DNA of 6,107 nt from Elusimicrobia bacterium CG03_land_8_20_14_0_80_50_18 (GTDB lineage Bacteria > CG03). Location of the stretch: contig PEUP01000029.1 of NCBI GenBank assembly GCA_002780705.1, forward strand, positions 1-6,107, written 5' to 3'. Positions 1-5,979 of the stretch are shown here, one piece after another (position 1 is the stretch's first letter; the number at the start of each line of letters is the position of its first letter). The position numbers and the translations under genes were made by a program. The notes under the pieces were generated by a model. The model saw only the letters and a list, made by a program, of their open reading frames with translations. It was not told the DNA's origin and did no database searches.

Positions 1-286
1 CTTCGTCGGCGCCGATGAATCTGTATTTCACTTCCCCCGGAGCGACCATACCCAATTCTTCGCGGGCCAGATCGTAATAAGCCTGCGCGGGATTTTTCTC
101 AAACATCTCAAGCTGTTTTCTCAGGACGGCGTTCTGCCTGTCAAGATCAGCTATCTTCTGCTCAAGGATTTTCTTGTTCTTTCTGTATATGAGCAGTCTG
201 CTGAAATGCTGATTCCCGAAGGCCGCGGCCAAAAACACCAGCGCGGCCAGTATATAGAACAGCCTTCTTTTCTGCTCATCATTCAT
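1..286 (-). CDS. FtsB/DivIC-family septum formation initiator (partial, 3' end outside window)
   Basis: The first 95 codons of a small division protein are present; the frame is still open at the left edge. Seen: a short basic cytoplasmic start (MNDEQKRR), one membrane helix at about residues 9-24, and then a heptad-like basic/acidic stretch at about 36-65 that should form a coiled coil. A conserved-looking tail follows, with REELGM at 75-80 and PGEVKYRF at 83-90. This order (short N-tail, single helix, coiled coil, ELG...PGE motif) is typical of the FtsB/DivIC family, which bridges FtsL and FtsQ/DivIB in the septal complex on the periplasmic side. Family members are usually about 90-120 residues, so little is probably missing. 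The ATG at 284-286 has a GAGG Shine-Dalgarno at 297-300 with a 10-nt spacer. The gene starts 20 nt after eno, an adjacency also found in E. coli (eno-ftsB), so co-transcription is likely. FtsB and DivIC cannot be told apart from this fragment. Confidence 0.85.
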   Translation of the reverse strand, partial: MNDEQKRRLFYILAALVFLAAAFGNQHFSRLLIYRKNKKILEQKIADLDRQNAVLRKQLEMFEKNPAQAYYDLAREELGMVAPGEVKYRFIGADE

Positions 287-306
287 TCCCGCGCGACCTC
301 AAATGT

Positions 307-1563
307 TCAGGCTTTGAGCTCTTCCTCTATCCTGAGAAGCTGATTGTACTTTGACAATCTTTCTCCTCTGGCGGGAGCGCCGCTCTTGAGCTGGCCGCAG
401 TTCACCGCGACAGTCAGATCCGCTATGAAATGATCGGAAGTCTCGCCGGAACGGTGTGAAACCATGGACCTGTATCCGTTATCGTATCCGAGCTTTATCA
501 CATCAAGCGTTTCCGTGACGCTGCCTATCTGATTCAGTTTTATGAGAATGGAATTGGCCGCGCCTCTTTTAATGCCTTCCTTCACGCGGTCCATTGTCGT
601 AACGAACAGATCGTCGCCGATGAGCTGTATCTTCTTACCCATTCTTTTCGTCTGTTTCACCCAGCCGTCCCAGTCGTCTTCGGCAAAACCGTCTTCAATG
701 GTGATTATGGCGTACTTCTTCACCCATTTCTCATACAGTGTTATGAGGGCTTCGGCGCTGAGCACTTTTTTCGGCTTTTCTCCGGCGAGGACATATTTGC
801 CGTTCTTGAATATCTCGGAAGCGGCCACATCCAGCACAATGGACACATCCCTGCCCGGTTTGTATCCGGCTTCTTTTATCGCGCGGGTTATGTACCTGAG
901 GGCGTCTTCGTTCTCCTTGAGGTTCGGGGCAAATCCGCCCTCGTCGCCGATGGAGGTGGAAAGGCCTTCTTTTTTCAGGATGCTTTTCAGCGTGTGATAG
1001 ACTTCCGTTCCCATCTGCATTCTTTTCTTAAAAGTCTTCCCTCCGACGGGAGCTATCATAAATTCCTGCACATCAACATTGTTGTCGGCGTGAGCGCCGC
1101 CGTTAAGGATGTTCATGCAGGGGACAGGAATGATCCAGCCCTTTAGCTTTCCGGGGAAAAGCGACCTCAGATGCTTATATAGCGGCTGTTTTTTAGAAGC
1201 GGCGGCCGCGCGGCACACCGCCATTGACACGCCGAGGATGGCGTTGGCGCCCAGCTTCTCTTTCTTGGCGGTGCCGTCAAGCGCTATCATCGCCCCGTCC
1301 ACCTTCCGCTGGTCAAGAGGGTTCATGCCCTTCACGCGTTTGGCTATTTTGGAAATATTCGCCACGGCCTTGAGGACGCCCTTGCCTTTGTAGGCCTTGC
1401 CGCCGTCACGGAGTTCCAGCGCCTCGTGCACGCCGGTTGAGGCGCCCGAAGGCACCGCCGCGCGGCCGAATGAGCCGTCGGAGAGCCAGACATCGGCCTC
1501 CACCGTCGGGTTTCCCCTTGAATCAAAAATCTGCCTGCCTGTCACCTTACTGATTTTCAGCAC
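307..1563 (-). CDS. eno: Enolase (phosphopyruvate hydratase)
   Basis: Converts 2-phosphoglycerate to phosphoenolpyruvate in glycolysis, cytoplasmic and Mg-dependent. The 418-residue product is close to the usual length of about 430 and is complete. Seen: GRQIFDSRGNPTVEADV at 9-25; the mobile substrate loop PSGASTG at 38-44; GGAHADN with His158; SIGDEGGFAPN with the catalytic acid Glu208; Mg ligands Asp245 (LDVAASE), Glu290 (TIEDGFAEDDW) and Asp317 (IGDDLFVT); the catalytic base Lys342 (IKLNQIG); and the substrate-binding His370-Arg371-Ser372 (SHRSGET) and Lys393. The C-terminus KYNQLLRIEEEL is standard for the family. The start is a GTG, supported by an AGGAGG four bases upstream and by where the conserved GR.I.DSRGNPT block falls. 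The gene lies 194 nt after batE and 20 nt before the ftsB-like gene. No clear promoter was found in the upstream gap, so it may be read from the bat operon or from a promoter I cannot recognise. Confidence 0.98.
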   Translation of the reverse strand: MLKISKVTGRQIFDSRGNPTVEADVWLSDGSFGRAAVPSGASTGVHEALELRDGGKAYKGKGVLKAVANISKIAKRVKGMNPLDQRKVDGAMIALDGTAKKEKLGANAILGVSMAVCRAAAASKKQPLYKHLRSLFPGKLKGWIIPVPCMNILNGGAHADNNVDVQEFMIAPVGGKTFKKRMQMGTEVYHTLKSILKKEGLSTSIGDEGGFAPNLKENEDALRYITRAIKEAGYKPGRDVSIVLDVAASEIFKNGKYVLAGEKPKKVLSAEALITLYEKWVKKYAIITIEDGFAEDDWDGWVKQTKRMGKKIQLIGDDLFVTTMDRVKEGIKRGAANSILIKLNQIGSVTETLDVIKLGYDNGYRSMVSHRSGETSDHFIADLTVAVNCGQLKSGAPARGERLSKYNQLLRIEEELKA

Positions 1564-1567
1564 TTTC

Positions 1568-1573
1568 CCTCCT
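1568..1573 (-). promoter_or_regulatory. Strong Shine-Dalgarno of eno
   Basis: AGGAGG on the minus strand lies 4 nt before the GTG at 1561-1563. It is the strongest ribosome binding site in the window. It decides the start, since no ATG lies near the conserved N-terminus of enolase. The near-consensus site fits a highly expressed housekeeping gene and may compensate for the GTG codon. Confidence 0.85.
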
Positions 1574-1627
1574 AATCACTTTTCTTCTCTCAATAATTCC
1601 AACTTTCCGCGCTCTAATCTCACCAGA

Positions 1628-1740
1628 GCCTTGCCCGGTATTTGTAGCGGGCAATATGAGCGCGGAGTTTTACCCAAGCTCCGCGCGAATTGGCAGCGAG
1701 CCGCATACGCGAGCGGCCGCCGACAAATGCCGGGTGAGGC
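1628..1740 (+). repeat. Palindromic repeat element, intergenic copy
   Basis: A 113-bp imperfect palindrome lies between batE and eno. The outer arms 1628-1645 and 1723-1740 pair over all 18 positions (15 Watson-Crick, 3 G-U). Inside are a perfect 8-bp hairpin, GCGCGGAG (1660-1667) with CTCCGCGC (1679-1686), and a 5-bp stem, GCCGC (1700-1704) with GCGGC (1713-1717). As RNA this would be a multi-branched fold. Positions 1685-1715 match the copy inside batE at 30 of 31 positions, in opposite orientation. A TATGAGC box (1655-1661) is 23 nt before the core here and 22 nt before it in the batE copy. It carries no gene of its own: the frame matching the batE copy is closed by stops on both sides. 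Two related copies point to a dispersed, probably non-autonomous element family. Exact ends are estimated from the pairing. Confidence 0.8.
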
Positions 1741-1757
1741 CCCAACAATTCAACGAT

Positions 1758-2627
1758 TCAGTCAATTTTCTCAAGGGCGCCTCTTCTTATCCAGCCGCTT
1801 GAAGCGGCGACTCTCACAAAAAGCCAGCCCTCTTCCCCGTCGTAAATAGCGGCCTTCATACCGGCAGGGATGGATGCTATCACCTTATAGGACGCGCCTG
1901 GACCGCTCTGCATCCCCTCTTCCCTCATGACTATCCCGTAGCCGCCCTTAGGGCCGCCGTTCATTTTAGCATAGAGAGCCCCCCACGCGAAAGCTCCTGT
2001 CACAAAAAGAGCCGCCGCAAGCCACAAAAACAATTCGCTTTTGGTGAAAACATGCAGAGACGCGGCGATGAAAAAAAGCCATGTGACAATGATAGCCGCC
2101 GCCTTGAATTCATCTTCCGTAAAGAGAGCGGCGAGCGCGGCAAGCGCGCCTTCGGGCGTATCCGGAAGACCCAGCTTTTCATCCAGCACCCGTAAATTAT
2201 AGTTTATGTCAGACGATCTCGGACTGAGTTTTTTAGCCCTAAGATAATAGAGACGGGCCTCGGGATACTTTCCCATCCTGAAAAAACAGTTTCCGGCGTT
2301 GTAATAGTCTTCCCAGCAGGCCCCGGGCGAATCCGCGCGGCTTTTGTAGAATTCCAAAGCCCCGCGCCAGTTCTGTTTCTTATAGATATCTTCTCCGTCG
2401 GCGGCATGAGCGCACGCGCCGAAAAGAAGCGGAATCACAATCACCATCGCCGCGCCGAACACGATACCGGCGTCAAAGATGCCGCTCCGGGGACGCTCGC
2501 GTATGCGGCTCGCTCCCAATTCGCTTCGGGAGTATGTCAAACCCTTGCTCATAGGGCCCCGTCGGACATCATTTGCCGCCGCACAACCATCTATCGCGTC
2601 GCAAATGTGGTTTAGAAAGTTTTTCAT
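1758..2627 (-). CDS. batE: BatE-like protein: TPR, membrane helices and SH3-like domain, with in-frame repeat insertion
   Basis: Last gene of the Bat operon, 289 residues. Layout: an unusual N-terminal extension (1-53); a hydrophobic signal or anchor segment at about 54-72 ending in FGACAHAA; a TPR region at about 77-155 (GEDIYKKQNWRGALEFYKS, then YYNAGNCFFRMGKYPEARLYYLRAKKLSP); two membrane helices at about 174-194 and 199-221; and an SH3-like C-terminus at 229-289 (VMREEGMQSGPGASYKVI... GEEGWLFVRV...SGWIRRGALEKI). This is the usual BatE architecture: exported TPR, anchor, SH3-like tail. The ATG overlaps the batD stop as ATGA, so translation is probably coupled; no close Shine-Dalgarno is seen. 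Residues about 17-53 are encoded by a repeat element, so the original signal sequence is pushed inward. Alternative starts are ATG26 (2552) and GTG56 (2462), but neither has a ribosome binding site. Cys72 could be a lipidation site, but Phe at -3 makes the lipobox poor; cleavage after AHA is the alternative. Confidence 0.85.
   Translation of the reverse strand: MKNFLNHICDAIDGCAAANDVRRGPMSKGLTYSRSELGASRIRERPRSGIFDAGIVFGAAMVIVIPLLFGACAHAADGEDIYKKQNWRGALEFYKSRADSPGACWEDYYNAGNCFFRMGKYPEARLYYLRAKKLSPRSSDINYNLRVLDEKLGLPDTPEGALAALAALFTEDEFKAAAIIVTWLFFIAASLHVFTKSELFLWLAAALFVTGAFAWGALYAKMNGGPKGGYGIVMREEGMQSGPGASYKVIASIPAGMKAAIYDGEEGWLFVRVAASSGWIRRGALEKID
2468..2578 (-). repeat. Palindromic repeat element, copy inside batE
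   Basis: This is a second copy of the element at 1628-1740, oriented oppositely and lying inside the batE coding sequence. Its 31-nt core (2494-2524) differs from the other copy at one base. TATGAGC (2547-2553) sits 22 nt before the core. Terminal arms 2557-2578 and 2468-2492 form an imperfect inverted repeat, with CGGC/GCCG, AAA/TTT, a 6-bp GATGTC/GGCATC helix with one G-U pair, and GGGG/CCCC. The estimated length is 111 bp, or 37 codons, with no stop in the batE frame. The encoded segment includes SELGASRIRERP; the same frame of the intergenic copy gives RELAASRIRERP. A perfect 7-bp inverted pair (2570-2576 with 2601-2607) just outside suggests that the element may really extend to about 2607. 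Boundaries are therefore approximate. Confidence 0.75.
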
Positions 2628-4405
2628 AGATGTTTTTTCAGTTTCCTCAAAAGAGCCAGCGCCTCTTCTTTCATCGCGCCCGGATCCGTGCCGGCGCCGG
2701 AGGGGGAAAATCTTTCACTCTGACATTTTCTCACAAAGGCGGAGAATTCTTCCCTGACGGCCTTGGGAGCGGCGCTTAAAAGAGCCTGTATGGATGAGCC
2801 GCGAGGCGACTTCGTGCGCTCCCTGACAAAATTCAGCAAGGCGTTTTCAATACCTCCGCAGAGGGGCTCGCGGTCGGGAGGCAGAGACAAAATCGCGGAG
2901 CGCGCGCGGCTCGCGGCCGTCCTCCTCGCCAGGGCCGAGGCGGGGATAATTTTTTCGGCAACGCGGTGCTTCACCCCTAAAAGCATGAAGAAAAAAACCG
3001 CGGGCAAGACGGAGAGGAGCGCAAAATGACCGGCTATAAAATCGCCGCCGCCAGGAGTCCTGGACGCTTTGATATATCTGATGTCCTTCCCCAATTCCTT
3101 GAAAAGCGATACATCCGGAGCGGACGAGGCGGCTCCGGGAGCGGCCTTGCCGATATTCAGCTTTATCTCCTTTGTGCGGGCGGTCTCGTATTTCCCCGCG
3201 GATGGATTGAAATAAGGATATTCCAGCGGCGGGATAATCTGCTCTCCTTTAACACGAGGCACAAGAACGAGCTGAAAAGTTTTGCTCCCCGTCATTTTAT
3301 AATTGTCCTTGCTTATCTGCTGTGACGAGATAATGTCGTAATGTCTGAAATTCGCGAGTTCCGGAAAATCGGGCGCCGCAAGCGAACTTATGTTTCCCTC
3401 TCCCTCCACCTTCAGCGTGAGATTCACGGCCTCCCCGACGAGGAGACTTGTCTTGTCTGTGAAGGCGAAAGCGGAGAAGAGCCCGACGGCGCCGCGGTAA
3501 TTATCCGGTTTGCCTTTTTGGGGGAGAGTTTTCACCTCCAGCCGCAGAGGCCCGCTTGTCAGCGTTTTTCTGCGTCCGCCGCCGAAAAAACCGGCGAAGA
3601 AATCGCTTTGACCGCCGGGAAAATTTGATTCCACTATCTCAAGCCGGGCCGGCTCAAACTGAAAAACACCCTTTGTTATCGGGAAGATAACGCTTTTGAT
3701 TTCTGTCACGGAATAATTCCGGCCGTCCACGACTTTGTTATAGCGCAGAGGCGGCGGCAGGTCATCTTTCAGGAATCCGTTAAACGCGGGAAGAGACAGG
3801 CCGGGATTCTGAGCCAGGTTCCTGTCGCTGTAAAAAAGAAAACTGTAATAGACCGGCTCGCCCGTGTAGCAGACCGCTTTATCAAGTTTCTGCTCTATCC
3901 AGAAGGATTCCCGCACGGGATTTTCTACGCTGCCCTCGGGATCGGGAGCGGAGGACGGGCGCACCTCCACGCTTATGGCGGAGGTCGTGTGGGTCTTTCC
4001 TTTGTAGGCTATCTGAAAAGAGGGGATGGTGAGCCGCCCAGTTCTCTTCGGAACGAGAATATACTTATTTTCACTGACCGCCGACATTTTACCGTTCACA
4101 AAGGAGACATTCTGCGAGGTGCCGGATGAATAAACATCAAAATCTTCAAGCGGCGGGAGCTGCATCCCCGGAAGACGGGAGCCCGAACCCGAGGCCGAGA
4201 TCGTCAGCGTAAGCTGTTCATTGAGCGCTATGTTCTGCGACGATACCGCAGCGCTTATATTCAAATCCTCAGCGGCCAGCGGCGCTAAGCCCAGCGCGAG
4301 AAGCGCCATCGCCGCGCAGAAAGAGCAGATCACAGCGGACGCTGCCCGTGGACGGCGGCGGATGCTGTAAGCGGCAAATAGTCTTAAGCTTTCTATACTT
4401 TTCAT
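2624..4405 (-). CDS. batD: BatD family protein (exported, membrane-anchored)
   Basis: A 593-residue protein of the BatD / oxygen-tolerance family. Seen: a long basic N-region (RRRPR near 17-20) and a hydrophobic core to about residue 45, with likely signal cleavage after LAPLAA. A large beta-rich periplasmic part follows, beginning LNISAAVSSQNIALNEQLTLTI and carrying repeated immunoglobulin-like strands (LPPLEDFDVYSSGTSQNVSFVNG; KYILVPKRTGRLTIPSF; FWIEQKLDKAVCYTGEPV). The family-typical stretch KTLPQKGKPDNYRGAVGLF is at 292-310. A membrane helix lies at about 456-478, followed by a basic cytoplasmic tail of about 115 residues. BatD is thought to act in the envelope with the VWA proteins BatA and BatB; its biochemical activity is not established. 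The ATG is one base after the batB/C stop (TAA-A-ATG) with only a weak upstream AGG, so expression probably depends on translational coupling. Its stop overlaps the batE start. Confidence 0.92.
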   Translation of the reverse strand: MKSIESLRLFAAYSIRRRPRAASAVICSFCAAMALLALGLAPLAAEDLNISAAVSSQNIALNEQLTLTISASGSGSRLPGMQLPPLEDFDVYSSGTSQNVSFVNGKMSAVSENKYILVPKRTGRLTIPSFQIAYKGKTHTTSAISVEVRPSSAPDPEGSVENPVRESFWIEQKLDKAVCYTGEPVYYSFLFYSDRNLAQNPGLSLPAFNGFLKDDLPPPLRYNKVVDGRNYSVTEIKSVIFPITKGVFQFEPARLEIVESNFPGGQSDFFAGFFGGGRRKTLTSGPLRLEVKTLPQKGKPDNYRGAVGLFSAFAFTDKTSLLVGEAVNLTLKVEGEGNISSLAAPDFPELANFRHYDIISSQQISKDNYKMTGSKTFQLVLVPRVKGEQIIPPLEYPYFNPSAGKYETARTKEIKLNIGKAAPGAASSAPDVSLFKELGKDIRYIKASRTPGGGDFIAGHFALLSVLPAVFFFMLLGVKHRVAEKIIPASALARRTAASRARSAILSLPPDREPLCGGIENALLNFVRERTKSPRGSSIQALLSAAPKAVREEFSAFVRKCQSERFSPSGAGTDPGAMKEEALALLRKLKKHL

Positions 4406-4406
4406 T

Positions 4407-5978
4407 TTACCAGTCCTGACTCACAGCGGGCATAGGCTGTTTTTCCTGTTTCTTCCTGCTGTTTTTTTCCATGTCTTCCAGCAGATTCATCACACGCTGC
4501 ATCTCATCCTCTGACATTCCCCCTTCCTTCCGCTCATCTTCGCCCTTGTCCCCTTCCTGCCCGCCATTGTCTTTGGATTTTTGACGCAGAGCCAGTTCAA
4601 GGTTGTGCAGGGCATCGGAAGAAGCGGGGTTCTTCCGCAGAACGCGCCGGTAAAGTCCTATCGCGCCGTCAAGCTCCCCTTTTCTGTAGCAATTGTTCGC
4701 CATATTGTAAAACAGGTCTTCCTCCAGACGGGGATTGTCAAAAGTCGCCGCTTTCCTGTAATTTTTCTCCGCCTCGTCATGTTTCTCCATAAAATAATAT
4801 GTGTTGCCCAGATTATAGTACGCCGCATCGCCGGCCTTCTTTTTAAGAGCTTCTCTGTAATGCTGTTCGGCTTTGAAGAAATCCTTGTTTTTAAATGCCT
4901 TGTTGCCTCTGGATATATCGTCGGCCATTGATGGAGAAGAGAGAATAAAAAGAAGCGCGAGCGCCGCCGGGATATTATCAAGAAATGTTTTCCTGCGTGT
5001 TATAAAAGGCAGAAGAAAATCAGCGAGCATAAAAAAGAGAGCGGCCGCCAGAGGAATGGGATATTTCTTCTCCAGCGACGAGGAAAAAGACTCGCCCATG
5101 AAATCCTTGTCCATTGAGTTGATTGCGTCGGCTATCTGCTCTATATCCCTGTTTGCGGGGTCAAAAGGAAAATAGCGCCCCTTGGTGGCGTTGGCTATCT
5201 GGAGAAGCAGAGTTTCATCGCGGCGGCTGATTACGGTCTCGCCCTTATCATCTTTTTTGTAGCCCGTCACCTTACCGTCCTCGTCTTTGACAGGGATGGG
5301 TTCGCCCTCGGGGGTGCCGACGCCGATGGCGAAAACCCTTATACCTTTGAGCTCCCGCAGTATGGCCGCGGGATTCCCCTGCAGATTCTCACCGTCGGTA
5401 AGGAGTATTATAACCCTGGAATTCGTGTCATTCTCAAAACTTTCCGCGGACTTGGACAGAGCGTCGGCGATGTTTGTGCCAGGGTAAGGTATTTCCCCCG
5501 CGCTGAGCTCGTCCAGGAGCATTCTCAATGACGCAATATCGCCGGTCAGCGGACAGATGGTGAAGGCGCGGCCTGCAAAACCAACAAGGCCGTAACGCTC
5601 TGAACGCAAAATAGACAGGAGATATTTTATCTTGGCGATTGAGGCCTTAAAACGCGTGGGTTTCACATCCTCGCAGAACATGCTCGCCGATACATCCAGG
5701 GCTATCATCACCGAACTGGATTTTTCCTCCACCTTTCTGCTTACAAGCCCCCATCGGGGACCGGCAAGCGCTATGACAAAAAAAGCGAAAGCGAGCGCGG
5801 CGCAGATCCGGGCGAAGATTCCCGCCCGGGGGCGGCGCGATGTGAGTTTCTCAAAAAGTTGAGGCGAGGCATAAACAGCACAACTTTTCTGTCGCCGCCG
5901 CCATTCAAAAATAAAAAAAAGCGCTATGAAAGGCAGCGCCAGAAGAGCGAACAATATTTTCGGATTATCCCATATCAT
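4407..5978 (-). CDS. batB: BatB-BatC fusion: VWA-domain membrane protein with C-terminal TPRs
   Basis: A 523-residue fusion. The N-terminal half is BatB: membrane helices at about 8-24 and 54-73, then a VWA domain at about 88-290 with a complete metal-binding MIDAS site, Asp95-x-Ser97-x-Ser99 (ALDVSASM), Thr168 (PGTNIADAL) and Asp195 (LLTDGEN). A third helix follows at about 306-326. The C-terminal half is BatC-like: a signal-like hydrophobic stretch at 336-350 (IPAALALLFILSS), about three TPRs (352-382, 385-415, 421-455; e.g. AYYNLGNTYYFMEKHDEAEKNYRKA), a charged Gly/Glu/Lys linker, and a short helix ending in QDW. BatB and BatC are separate proteins in Bacteroides-type operons, while VWA-TPR fusions occur in other lineages. 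The VWA probably binds a partner through its metal, with the TPRs as scaffold. The ATG is 1 nt after the batA stop, with AAGGAG 11 nt upstream. The continuous frame argues against a missed stop. Confidence 0.93.
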   Translation of the reverse strand: MIWDNPKILFALLALPFIALFFIFEWRRRQKSCAVYASPQLFEKLTSRRPRAGIFARICAALAFAFFVIALAGPRWGLVSRKVEEKSSSVMIALDVSASMFCEDVKPTRFKASIAKIKYLLSILRSERYGLVGFAGRAFTICPLTGDIASLRMLLDELSAGEIPYPGTNIADALSKSAESFENDTNSRVIILLTDGENLQGNPAAILRELKGIRVFAIGVGTPEGEPIPVKDEDGKVTGYKKDDKGETVISRRDETLLLQIANATKGRYFPFDPANRDIEQIADAINSMDKDFMGESFSSSLEKKYPIPLAAALFFMLADFLLPFITRRKTFLDNIPAALALLFILSSPSMADDISRGNKAFKNKDFFKAEQHYREALKKKAGDAAYYNLGNTYYFMEKHDEAEKNYRKAATFDNPRLEEDLFYNMANNCYRKGELDGAIGLYRRVLRKNPASSDALHNLELALRQKSKDNGGQEGDKGEDERKEGGMSEDEMQRVMNLLEDMEKNSRKKQEKQPMPAVSQDW

Positions 5979-5979
5979 A

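Larger units (their letters stand above)
1564..1757. other. batE-eno intergenic gap
   Basis: This 194-nt gap is the only sizeable non-coding stretch here. Positions 1628-1740 are filled by the palindromic element described separately. The eno-proximal part (1564-1627) is A-rich on the minus strand and carries the eno Shine-Dalgarno. I saw no convincing -35/-10 pair in either part. I also saw no hairpin followed by a T-run that would end transcription after batE. Confidence 0.7.

Noticed and set aside
1660..1686. Perfect 8-bp GC-rich hairpin as a rho-independent terminator for the bat operon
   Set aside because: Neither strand has a T-run after the stem, and the hairpin is part of the larger palindromic element.
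1564..1700. Possible eno promoter (TTGGGT with TATTGC, TTGGAA with TGATTA, or an isolated TACAAA box on the minus strand)
   Set aside because: Matches are poor, spacings are off, or the -10 would overlap the Shine-Dalgarno. They are no better than expected by chance.
542..1849. Long open plus-strand frames opposite eno and across the batE-eno gap
   Set aside because: They run antisense to an enolase with every catalytic motif, show no recognisable domain, and have Ser/Pro/Arg-rich products typical of the reverse complement of GC-rich coding.
2479..2757. Open plus-strand frame beginning in the repeat and running into batD
   Set aside because: It is antisense to the well-supported batE/batD junction. 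Its N-terminal part is just the reverse reading of the palindromic element.
2885..2930. GCGAGCCGC stretch within batD resembling the repeat core, as a third copy
   Set aside because: Only about nine bases match, with no TATGAGC box or terminal arms. It encodes an ordinary Arg/Ala-rich cytoplasmic linker (AASRARSA).
4930..5010. Possibility that batB and batC are separate genes joined by a sequencing error
   Set aside because: The frame is continuous through the junction with no stop, no frameshift signature and no internal start with a clear Shine-Dalgarno.
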